Assembly (NCBI RefSeq): GCF_030756675.1
Contig: NZ_JAVBXD010000008.1
Span: forward strand, 1-64,000
Direction of reading: 5' to 3'
Length of the DNA stretch: 64,000 bases
Origin: Bacillus multifaciens
GTDB taxonomy: Bacteria > Bacillota > Bacilli > Bacillales > Bacillaceae_G
The translations under genes and the position numbers were made by a program. Under the pieces are notes generated by a model. The model saw only the letters and a program-made list of their open reading frames with translations. It had not been told where the DNA came from and did not search any database. This document shows, piece after piece, positions 1 through 6,261 of this stretch; within the stretch, counting starts at the first letter, position 1; every line of letters begins with the position of its first letter.

Positions 1-74
1 TGAATCAAGCCGCTTAGTATTTTCAAAACCCCCACCTCTAAAATTCTGTCCATCCAACTCAGGAAAAGAAACAA

Positions 75-155
75 TTATGAAATTGATTCATTCAATAATA
101 ATTGTTTATTTTCTATTAATAACTGTTTAAAGGATTTTCTTATTCTTTTTCGCAT
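75..155 (-). CDS. FbpB-like small basic protein (26 aa)
   Basis: An ATG preceded by a strong ribosome binding site (AAAGGAGG, 10 bases upstream) opens a 26-codon frame. The product starts MRKRIRKSFKQLLIENKQ and ends in TAA. The basic N-terminus followed by a K-S-F-x-x-L-x-x-E-N-K core resembles the Fur-regulated basic protein B family (FbpB), small proteins that help the iron-sparing response in B. subtilis. It is shorter than the usual 40-50 residues, so it may be a truncated or short member. A degenerate Fur-box-like palindrome lies at about 263-278. Family assignment is from motif resemblance only. Confidence 0.5.
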   Translation of the reverse strand: MRKRIRKSFKQLLIENKQLLLNESIS

Positions 156-405
156 ACCAATCTTCCTCCTTTATTATTACAAGTGAGATCCCCCTATCTT
201 CTTCGTTTCTCTTTGAACGGGGGAACTCATACATACGAGATAAAAAATTTTATTTATATAAAAGATAAATAATTATCTGTATTGTTGTAATAATAAAAGA
301 TTCGTGTGAAATCCATTTGAATTTGAAATGAAAACTACGTATATTTTTAATCTATATCATTCTTCTATTCAAACGTAAATTTGCCAACAACTTGTTTACT
401 ATATA
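156..405. other. Intergenic region upstream of the FbpB-like gene
   Basis: AT-rich region without a long gene. On the minus strand a 17-codon frame without a clear ribosome binding site ends just before the FbpB-like ribosome binding site. Around it, a run of C (near 191-195) and a run of G (near 220-224) can form a short GC stem. An imperfect palindrome, AGATAAATAATTATCT (263-278), resembles a Fur box but has one extra base between half sites. No confident promoter was identified. Confidence 0.3.
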
Positions 406-604
406 TATCCAAATTAAAAAACCGACATAAAAACCTCTTTCTTTTTAGGGGAGGACGAGAGCATCTGGCCGTGCATAGAAGCGGTCAGGGCCTTTTCCTG
501 TCACATGCGATGTTTTAAAACAAAGGGAAAAAGCGAGTACAGGTGGTGTTGCAGTCTGCATAACAGCAACTTATATGTCGAAAAATTAAAATTGATTTAT
601 ATAT
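406..604 (+). repeat. bcr1-like interspersed repeat, copy 1
   Basis: First of six related elements in the window. The core reads GACGAGAGCATCTGGCCGTG, then a second hairpin-rich part, ending near an ATATGTCGAAAAATT motif. The outer edges (ATCCAAATT on the left, AATTGATTTATA on the right) form an imperfect inverted repeat, as in a small non-autonomous mobile element. There is no open frame. Length and mobile-element look fit bcr1, the B. cereus-group repeat of roughly 155 bp, but the name is from memory. Edges are approximate. Confidence 0.6.
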
Positions 605-655
605 CTTTATAAAGAAGAACGATTTTTTATCTCTTCTATTTATCTTTATATAAAT

Positions 656-696
656 AATAACGCCCCATCAAATTCGTAATTTGATGGGGCGTTATT
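656..696 (-). terminator. Intrinsic terminator after ypcP
   Basis: A perfect 19-bp stem (AATAACGCCCCATCAAATT and its complement) with a three-base loop lies just downstream of the ypcP stop codon. It is symmetrical and could stop transcription in both directions. Confidence 0.8.
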
Positions 697-727
697 TCTA
701 ATATAAGTTCTGTACAAAAGCTATTTT

Positions 728-1594
728 CTATAACATATTTACAAATATTTCTGGTCTGCCCCAGTTCATTTGCTCACAAACCAATTGTATTTTTTCCTTA
801 TCAATTGTGTGAAATGCTTCTTCTAATTGGCACGAAATTGGTACCTCACAATGAATTTGTGCAAGTTGTAGTGACATGTGCAAATTGTCTAAGTCACTCT
901 CGATCTTTGTACGCTGTGCTTTTGTTAATGATATAATGTTTTCCAAAACACCCGCAACTGTTCCATGCTCTTGGATAAGCTTATAAGCTGTCTTTTCACC
1001 AATGCCTTTAACACCTGGATAGTTGTCACTTGAATCACCCATAAATGCCTTTGCATGAACAATTTGCCATGGTTCTACGCCTTTTTCTTCCATAATTTTC
1101 CCAGGTGTGTAAAATTCATAATTTCCAATTCCTTTTCGAAGTAGCATGACTGTAGTTTTTGTATCAACTAGCTGTAGCAAATCTGTATCACCTGTTAAAA
1201 TAAACACTTCTGCTTCATGTTGATACACTTTTGCTAGTGTTCCAATACAGTCATCAGCTTCATATCCTTTCATACCAATAACCGGGATCGATAAATGGGC
1301 AGTCATTTCTTGCACTAGATCAAATTGTGGAATTAATTCTTCTGGCGGTGCTCCGCGATTCGCCTTATAGTTTGAAAATGCTTCTGTTCGAAACGTTGTA
1401 CTCCCCATATCCCAGCACGTTACAATATGAGTCGGTTCAATTGTACTAGCTGCTGTTAATAAATGCTTCATATAACCATGAATCCCGTTCGTTGGAATAC
1501 CATCTTGTCTTTTCATAAATTGTCCATACACACTTGTTGCATAAAAGGCACGAAATAATAGTGCCATACCATCTACTAATAATACTTTTTTCAT
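728..1594 (-). CDS. ypcP: 5'-3' exonuclease family protein YpcP
   Basis: Protein of 288 aa matching the stand-alone 5'-3' exonuclease/FEN family, the counterpart of the N-terminal domain of DNA polymerase I. It is expected to remove RNA primers or flaps during replication and repair. The metal-binding acidic residues are visible: VDGMALLFRAFY at the N-terminus, GYEADDCIG, LTGDTDLLQL, and MGDSSDNYPGVKGIGEKTA, the last combining the metal site and the helix-3-turn-helix DNA-binding motif. The start is the first ATG, after an AGGAGATG ribosome binding site. It is separated by terminators from both neighbours, so is probably a single-gene unit. Confidence 0.93.
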   Translation of the reverse strand: MKKVLLVDGMALLFRAFYATSVYGQFMKRQDGIPTNGIHGYMKHLLTAASTIEPTHIVTCWDMGSTTFRTEAFSNYKANRGAPPEELIPQFDLVQEMTAHLSIPVIGMKGYEADDCIGTLAKVYQHEAEVFILTGDTDLLQLVDTKTTVMLLRKGIGNYEFYTPGKIMEEKGVEPWQIVHAKAFMGDSSDNYPGVKGIGEKTAYKLIQEHGTVAGVLENIISLTKAQRTKIESDLDNLHMSLQLAQIHCEVPISCQLEEAFHTIDKEKIQLVCEQMNWGRPEIFVNML

Positions 1595-1612
1595 AATTCA
1601 TCTCCTAATGAC

Positions 1613-1643
1613 AAAAATAAAAACCTCACGTCATGACGCAAGG
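1613..1643 (-). terminator. Intrinsic terminator after the truncated ATPase gene
   Basis: On the minus strand the hairpin CCTTGCGTCATGACGTGAGG is followed by TTTTTATTTTT. It lies about 70 bases past the stop codon of the P-type ATPase fragment. Confidence 0.75.
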
Positions 1644-1711
1644 TTGTATAATCAATTAATGATTGTAACTGTTATTATACAATGATTTGCTTTATTTAGC
1701 ATCCATAAATA

Positions 1712-2434
1712 TTACTTACAACATTGATGTAATAATTCCACATACGTATTATTTCCAGTGGAAACAACAACTGCTTTTGCTGTTCCGCTAACAATGTGAG
1801 TACCTTGATAGCATAAATTTTCAAGACAAAGTGGATTATAATCTTTTATGCGTTTTAACGGCATAAATCGTTTTTTTTCAATGTGATAACAGCTTTCATA
1901 CTTTTCTACAAGCATCTCTTTTCCTGTTAAAGGAGATTCATCAACTAGTACATCTTTTGCGTAAATAATGCGAGCGTCAGCCGGTACAGTATCACCTGCA
2001 GAAAGGCAAATCACATCTCCTGGGACCAATTCTTCTGTTGGAATATTCATTATTTCAGAATCTGTATCTATCCCATTCACTTTATCATTTGCTACTCTTA
2101 AAACAGTAACTGACTTTGATGTTATTATGTTCGTTTGATTCGCTTCCTTTTCGAACAAACTTACTTTTCCCATCAACTTCATCATCATATGAGTAAACAT
2201 CACTTTTTTATTCACATATCGTTCATTTTTCCCATATTGTACAATACGTCTTTTTGCCTCTTTAACAGAAAGGCCATTTCTTGTTGTTTTAAAATAAGCA
2301 TACACAGATTTTACATCTCGAATCGCAACTTCCATCAGCATTTCATTATTCTTTTGTAAAACCTCTTGTACTTTTATCGTTTTTTTATGAGTTATATTAT
2401 TTATAATTCCTTCTCGTTTGTTTACATATAACAC
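1712..2434 (-). CDS. Truncated MgtA-like P-type ATPase (no TM or P domain)
   Basis: Protein of 240 aa resembling the N-terminal quarter of Mg2+-importing P-type ATPases (MgtA). Visible parts are the cation-ATPase N-terminal domain (GLSVKEAKRRIVQYGKNE) and the actuator domain (IPTEELVPGDVICLSAGDTV, then VDESPLTGKEMLVEK, where full-length pumps have the dephosphorylation loop). The TM1-TM2 hairpin that should separate them is missing, and the frame stops before TM3 and the DKTGT phosphorylation site. It cannot be a pump. The start is GTG (the next in-frame ATG is codon 32), with GGAGG eight bases upstream. An intact M-box upstream suggests it is, or recently was, Mg2+-regulated. It may be a decaying mgtA or a kept soluble fragment. 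Confidence 0.75.
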   Translation of the reverse strand: MLYVNKREGIINNITHKKTIKVQEVLQKNNEMLMEVAIRDVKSVYAYFKTTRNGLSVKEAKRRIVQYGKNERYVNKKVMFTHMMMKLMGKVSLFEKEANQTNIITSKSVTVLRVANDKVNGIDTDSEIMNIPTEELVPGDVICLSAGDTVPADARIIYAKDVLVDESPLTGKEMLVEKYESCYHIEKKRFMPLKRIKDYNPLCLENLCYQGTHIVSGTAKAVVVSTGNNTYVELLHQCCK

Positions 2435-2484
2435 CGTCCGTCTCCTCCTTCACACATGCAGGAAGAAACTCATTGTTTCTCAAT

Positions 2485-2589
2485 TTATCTAATTACAGAT
2501 ATAGAGGGAGGAACAAGTCGTTTCCTACCTACATTACACATTCTATTTTCGAAATACCTGGGTAACGGAACCGAGTCCGAAGCTGACAT
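2485..2589 (-). CDS. Putative proline-rich leader peptide (34 aa)
   Basis: Small frame between the M-box terminator and the ATPase fragment, with a very strong ribosome binding site (TAAGGAGGTGAGGAGCA then ATG). The product begins MSASDSVPLPRYFENRMC and later has a VPPS segment. The acidic residue followed by PLPR is reminiscent of the enterobacterial MgtL leader (which also contains PLPR) controlling mgtA by proline-dependent ribosome behaviour. I know of no such leader in Bacillus. The resemblance is short and could be chance; the ribosome binding site and position are what is seen. It ends 50 bases before the ATPase start codon. Confidence 0.5.
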   Translation of the reverse strand: MSASDSVPLPRYFENRMCNVGRKRLVPPSISVIR

Positions 2590-2646
2590 TGCTCCTCACC
2601 TCCTTATATGATTACTTTTAGTTATGTATAACAGATACACCCTAAT

Positions 2647-2681
2647 AAAAAAGACCTTTACCCGAGAGCGAGTAAAGGTCT
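2647..2681 (-). terminator. M-box expression-platform terminator
   Basis: Minus-strand hairpin AGACCTTTACTCGC...GGGTAAAGGTCT followed by six T. It lies downstream of the aptamer and upstream of the leader ORF, as expected for Mg2+-induced termination. Confidence 0.85.
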
Positions 2682-2699
2682 GAACATACATAAATAAGC

Positions 2700-2906
2700 A
2701 ACGCTTAATATAACTACGTATTATGTAGCCTATATTAAAAACAATTGCACCTCTCCCTCGCCGAGCTTTAGCACTGTATAGCATAGGTTCTTAACCAGCT
2801 ACATTAAAAAAGACCTTAATTCGATCATTCTTGTTGACCCATTGGCGTCTCTCGACATTTTTGGGCAGTAGCATCTCTCTATACAGGAGCCTCACCTAAC
2901 AGAGAC
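2700..2906 (-). promoter_or_regulatory. M-box (ykoK) magnesium riboswitch
   Basis: The minus strand carries the hallmark M-box segments in order: GTTAGGTGAGGCTCCTGTAT, GCTACTGCCC, GACGCCAATGGGTCAACA, and ATACAGTGCTAAAGCTC. This Mg2+-sensing RNA normally controls magnesium transporters such as ykoK/mgtE and mgtA, and terminates transcription when Mg2+ is plentiful. Here the next gene is a truncated MgtA-like ATPase. The 3' limit is approximate. Confidence 0.93.
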
Positions 2907-2925
2907 ATATTTAGTTACAAGAAAA

Positions 2926-2954
2926 ATGTTACTCCTATTTAAAATAGATGTCAA
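2926..2954 (-). promoter_or_regulatory. Sigma-A promoter of the M-box transcript
   Basis: Perfect -35 box TTGACA (2949-2954), 17-bp spacer, -10 box TAACAT (2926-2931). The start would be about 15 bases ahead of the conserved aptamer sequence. Confidence 0.75.
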
Positions 2955-2987
2955 CACTTTGTATTCAAACTTTTCCTTGTGAGGTTT

Positions 2988-3374
2988 TTAATATGTTAAA
3001 CACCCAGCAATCACAACTCCGATGGAAATTGATAAAAACATAAGAAAAAGTCCGACAGCCTGGTTATCTTCTTCAATGCTTTGATTAATATTGAAACGTG
3101 GTGTGCACAATTCGGCTAAATAAAATACAACGATTTGTGCTAAAACTCCAATCGCTCCCCATAATGCCATATCCATTAGTGAAACAGAATGAGCAGCAGT
3201 AGAATACAAGACGATAGCAAGACCAAGAAGTCTTCCTCCAAGCACGTAGCTTGCTGCTTTATTTCCTTTAGCTATTAATGAAAATTCCTTCACTTTTGTT
3301 GTCACTTCCATAAGAAATAAACCGATACTTAAAAGACCGAACGAAACAGTTACATAAAGTAAAAAGTTCATCAA
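2988..3374 (-). CDS. DUF350 (YjfL-like) membrane protein
   Basis: 128 aa, strongly hydrophobic with four likely membrane helices (residues about 4-24, 44-64, 68-88 and 106-127). It matches DUF350/YjfL-type proteins in character. Its start overlaps the end of the upstream ATP-grasp gene by four bases (ATGA), so the two are translationally coupled. DUF350 proteins are repeatedly found beside glutathionylspermidine-synthase-like genes, as in the E. coli yjfKLMC cluster. Function unknown; a membrane partner for the ATP-grasp enzyme is an inference. Confidence 0.75.
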   Translation of the reverse strand: MMNFLLYVTVSFGLLSIGLFLMEVTTKVKEFSLIAKGNKAASYVLGGRLLGLAIVLYSTAAHSVSLMDMALWGAIGVLAQIVVFYLAELCTPRFNINQSIEEDNQAVGLFLMFLSISIGVVIAGCLTY

Positions 3375-4603
3375 TTACAATCCCCCTTTTTAATCCCAAC
3401 AGGTAAATAATAAGATTCATTTCCCGTAATTTTTTCACCGGCACGTATACCAATACTACTTGGTTTCCCAGCAATTAAAAACGATCCAAACACATACGAT
3501 AGCTCCTCGTTCCCTTTTTCAGTCTCAAGAGAAACAACTGGAAGCGTTATATATTTTTGAAATACGGGAAGTTCCTTTTTATACGTTTGATTTGAATTTT
3601 GAATCATAATACTCTTGTCTTTGTCACGAATTATAACCGTGTCACCTTCTCTGCCAAACGAGGGTTTTTGAACAAAAGAACTTTTTCCTAAAAATAAATC
3701 TGGTTCTAAGTAAGTAGGAAGCATATATTCCTTAATCCATTGTCGTTCCTCACTCGTATAAAAAGCACCTATCTCAGCTAATCCCCAAACCAAGCATTGA
3801 ATCGATTTCGGCTGAAGTAGAAAGGATGAAACAGGATTTATAATAAAAAGCTTTCCTTTCTCTACAAGTTGCAATAACTCAAGCCCGACAAAGTCCCCAG
3901 TTTTAGGATCCCGATCCACAACTAAATCTTCGATAGGATATGTTTGACGATACAAAATATCAATTGGCACACCGTCTCTGTCGACCAAAGCATCTTCAGT
4001 AATTCGAAGCTCTGACATTGACACCATTTTATTTTTCACCTGACATAGCTGACTCAAATACATAGTAGTATTCCAATCTTCTATATGCTCATGATGGGCT
4101 GTGAAGACAACGTTTGGCATTCTCATCCCTTTAGCAGCTTCCATTACGGCTTTTGTGATACCAGAAGAAAGAAGACGGTCCTGATTCTCGTTTGGGTCAT
4201 GATAATTGAATTCTTTGCATACTATGCCATTCATTTGGAAGCATTCCACAATAAAAGTTGGGGTATCACTATTAAACTCAAGCATTTTGATACCACCATC
4301 CGTCAAAGCAAAATCAAACCGTGAAATAATAGATTCAGGAAACAGAGATTTCATTCTGATAAAAGGCAGACTTGAAGATGGAAAACCAAGTTCAAGAAGC
4401 TGATCATCAGGCAAGGTTCGAAGAAGGCTAGCAGTCTTAAAAAATACTTTTCCCATTCGTTCTGTTGCTAATTGCAACTGCCTAATAGTTTGTTCAGTTA
4501 TTTCAAAAACATGAAAAAGGCTATACTCACTTCCGTACAAGTCAGACCAAAAGTAAGGAACCCTTGAGTAAAATTGCCTTCGTTCCTTTATGTAAAACGA
4601 CAT
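3371..4603 (-). CDS. Glutathionylspermidine synthase-like ATP-grasp ligase (YjfC type)
   Basis: 410 aa with the preATP-grasp/ATP-grasp architecture of glutathionylspermidine synthetase. Conserved segments include RFDFALTDGGIKMLEFNSDT (arginine, aspartate, glutamate and asparagine that bind metal and the acyl substrate) and FVQKPSFGREGDTVIIRD (glycine-rich ATP loop). It lacks the amidase domain of the E. coli bifunctional enzyme and has the size of the YjfC group, whose substrate is not known to me. It should form an amide bond with ATP, but bacilli do not make glutathione, so the true substrate is open. It lies between a lipoprotein and a DUF350 membrane protein in one operon. Confidence 0.8.
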   Translation of the reverse strand: MSFYIKERRQFYSRVPYFWSDLYGSEYSLFHVFEITEQTIRQLQLATERMGKVFFKTASLLRTLPDDQLLELGFPSSSLPFIRMKSLFPESIISRFDFALTDGGIKMLEFNSDTPTFIVECFQMNGIVCKEFNYHDPNENQDRLLSSGITKAVMEAAKGMRMPNVVFTAHHEHIEDWNTTMYLSQLCQVKNKMVSMSELRITEDALVDRDGVPIDILYRQTYPIEDLVVDRDPKTGDFVGLELLQLVEKGKLFIINPVSSFLLQPKSIQCLVWGLAEIGAFYTSEERQWIKEYMLPTYLEPDLFLGKSSFVQKPSFGREGDTVIIRDKDKSIMIQNSNQTYKKELPVFQKYITLPVVSLETEKGNEELSYVFGSFLIAGKPSSIGIRAGEKITGNESYYLPVGIKKGDCN

Positions 4604-4606
4604 GAT

Positions 4607-4918
4607 TTAACCTCCAGATCCGCCCTTTGAACCGCTTCCAATTCCTCCTTTAAAATTAGAAGAAGATTGATAAGACTTAAATTCAGGTGAACTTTTAAAA
4701 GTTGATTTATTTTGATAATAATTACCACTGTAATAATAATGCCCATGATAACTTGAATGATTGTCATCACATCTCCACACTCCAAGTTCATCATCAAAGT
4801 CCCAATCGGAACAGCTTCTATCATTTGGTTTTGGAGGGAGATCTTTTGTACAGCCAGATAAAGTGCCGGCCATTAAAGAAGAAAGAACGCCTGTTACTAA
4901 CAATTTTGTTTTTGTCAC
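4607..4918 (-). CDS. Small lipoprotein with Gly/Ser-rich tail
   Basis: 103 aa. A signal peptide with lipobox (LSGC, cysteine at about residue 22) is followed by a short domain with two more cysteines (SCSDWDFDDELGVWRCDD), a Tyr/His-rich stretch (HGHYYYSGNYY), and a C-terminal tail rich in Gly, Ser and Lys. It is the first gene of the operon with the GSP-synthase-like enzyme, three bases apart. Comparable secreted proteins (YjfM/DUF1190-like) accompany YjfC-like enzymes elsewhere, so it may be the acceptor or a surface partner; that is inference. Confidence 0.7.
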   Translation of the reverse strand: MTKTKLLVTGVLSSLMAGTLSGCTKDLPPKPNDRSCSDWDFDDELGVWRCDDNHSSYHGHYYYSGNYYQNKSTFKSSPEFKSYQSSSNFKGGIGSGSKGGSGG

Positions 4919-4999
4919 CTTTCCACGCCCCTTATATATTATATTTTTATTATAAAAGAATTCATGATAAAATAGAAGAAAAAGGAAGAGGGATTACGA

Positions 5000-5449
5000 T
5001 TGCGGTTAGAATATCGACTCAATGATGAAGCTAAACAATATCCTGCCTTATGGAACTATCCATATATTTCCATTTCCGAAACTGTCGCAAGGATGACTTG
5101 TGAGTATTTCATTAAAGAAGGGGATACGTATATCGTAACCGCGACTGCGATGGACTCTGATGGAACAGCAGTAATATATGTCAAAAAAGAAAAGTTCTTC
5201 GATGATTCTTCAGAAACAATATATTCCCATATAGGTTTTGAGATTAGAGAACTACAAGAAGAAAATTCGATTTTAATAGAAAGTAAAGATGTATGGAATC
5301 ATGAGGAAATCTTAACACATCTCCATTCAGATATTTTGTATGTTCAAAGGGACGGAATATTAATGGAATTTTCCTTAGACTCTAGGGAGATTGATGAAGA
5401 TCGAAAATGCTATGTTTATTATGGAGAATTTACAGGCGAATGTAGGTAA
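5000..5449 (+). CDS. Hypothetical protein, 149 aa
   Basis: Divergent from the lipoprotein operon. The likely start is TTG at 5000, with AGGAAGAGG upstream. The product is acidic and predicted soluble, with alternating beta-strand-like segments (YIVTATAMDSDGTAVIYVKK). I recognise no motif. It ends 16 bases before a bcr1-like repeat. It is clearly a real frame by length and ribosome binding site, but no function can be given. Confidence 0.65.
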   Translation: MRLEYRLNDEAKQYPALWNYPYISISETVARMTCEYFIKEGDTYIVTATAMDSDGTAVIYVKKEKFFDDSSETIYSHIGFEIRELQEENSILIESKDVWNHEEILTHLHSDILYVQRDGILMEFSLDSREIDEDRKCYVYYGEFTGECR

Positions 5450-5465
5450 ATTTAAAAATCCTATA

Positions 5466-5648
5466 CTATATATACAAGTTTAAAAACCTCCTTTCTTTTT
5501 AGGGGGACGAGAGCATCTGGCCATGCATAGAAACGGTCAGGACTTGTTTCTGCCACATGCGATATTTAAAACAAATGGAAAAAGCTAATAACAGGTATGT
5601 TGTATGGCAGCGACTTATATGTCGAAAAATTCAAATGAATATACATAC
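5466..5648 (+). repeat. bcr1-like interspersed repeat, copy 2
   Basis: Same order of blocks as copy 1 (GACGAGAGCATCTGGCCATG, ACGGTCAGGAC, CACATGCGAT, ACTTATATGTCGAAAAATT), with scattered substitutions and small deletions. It sits between the 149-aa gene and the tandem structured-RNA locus. Confidence 0.6.
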
Positions 5649-5725
5649 ATTTGAATCACACGAATATTTTTTATGTTATCCACACAATAAAACTCAAATT
5701 ATTCCTAGTAGACTTACAAAAAAAT

Positions 5726-5758
5726 AAAAACCTTACGTATAAAACGTAAGGTTTTTTT
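5726..5758 (-). terminator. Terminator of the tandem structured RNA
   Basis: Perfect hairpin AAAAACCTTACGT / ACGTAAGGTTTTT with T-rich flanks on both sides. On the minus strand it follows RNA element A within a few bases. Confidence 0.85.
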
Positions 5759-5761
5759 ATT

Positions 5762-5936
5762 CCCACATATGCCGTTCTCATTTAGATGTCCATAAACCCA
5801 CTCTCGCAGGTGGATGTTCTCAAAAAGGCTTTCATCTTCCTTCTTAAAAAGATGGCTTGATGGCCACATTTTAATATTGAACTTCCGTATTACTATCATT
5901 GGTTTAAGACATACACAAGCTACGTACATCGTAGGC
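5762..5936 (-). ncRNA. Unidentified structured RNA, element A
   Basis: 175-base unit closely related to element B next to it. It can fold as a closed structure. The outer stem pairs CCTACG-ATGT with GCATATGTGGG. A second stem pairs ATGTC..AAACC with GGTTT..GACAT. A small hairpin CCTGC-GAGA-GTGGG has a GNRA-type loop. Conserved segments between stems include GATAGTAATACGGAAGTTC and GAACATCCACCTGCGAG. It has no good reading frame and ends in a strong terminator. I do not recognise a named family (6S, SRP, tmRNA and T-box were considered and did not fit). Confidence 0.6.
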
Positions 5937-5966
5937 AGTTATTATTAATCATAAGTATAAATAGAA

Positions 5967-6141
5967 CCCCGCACGTGCCGTCTCTCGTAAATGTCCAAAA
6001 ACCCGCTACTCGCAGGTGGATGTTCTCACAGTTGCCTTTCATCTTCCTTCTCAAAGAAAGGCATGATGTTGGCATCTAAATATCGAACTTCCGTATTACT
6101 ATCATCGGTTTTAGACATAAATAAGTTACGCACACCGCAGG
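5967..6141 (-). ncRNA. Unidentified structured RNA, element B
   Basis: Second 175-base copy, exactly the same length as element A and 30 bases upstream of it on the minus strand. Compared with A, at least two base pairs of the outer stem change from A-T to G-C with both partners altered, one pair of the second stem flips from T-A to A-T, and the small hairpin changes a G-T to G-C. This is the pattern expected from selection on RNA structure. No terminator separates B from A, so a joint transcript of about 430 bases is likely. Confidence 0.6.
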
Positions 6142-6162
6142 ATGTTTTATTTATTTGTCGTT

Positions 6163-6191
6163 ATCTTATCACATTGTTCGCAATGTGTAAA
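6163..6191 (-). promoter_or_regulatory. Promoter of the tandem RNA with a palindrome in the spacer
   Basis: -35 TTTACA (6186-6191), 17-bp spacer, -10 TAAGAT (6163-6168) on the minus strand. The spacer holds an inverted repeat, CACATTG-TTCG-CAATGTG (6170-6187), that overlaps the -35 box. This position suits binding by a repressor or a MerR-like activator; which one cannot be told. Confidence 0.55.
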
Positions 6192-6261
6192 ATAATTTGT
6201 TTTTTAAGTATTTCTTGTTTGTGCTCCTATTGTAATACAAATTTTTTTGACGTGCAATAGG

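Noticed and set aside
2596-2784. Minus-strand 62-codon frame inside the M-box region
   Set aside because: Fully within the riboswitch and its terminator, so the frame is incidental.
5762-6141. 6S RNA, SRP RNA, tmRNA or T-box as identity of the tandem RNA
   Set aside because: None of their hallmark sequences (for example the T-box GGTGGNACCGCG or the SRP GNAR loop arrangement) is present, and no aminoacyl-tRNA or biosynthetic gene follows on the same strand.
5991-6260. Plus-strand 89-codon frame over structured RNA element B
   Set aside because: It reads through the antisense of the RNA, lacks a ribosome binding site, and is not kept in element A.
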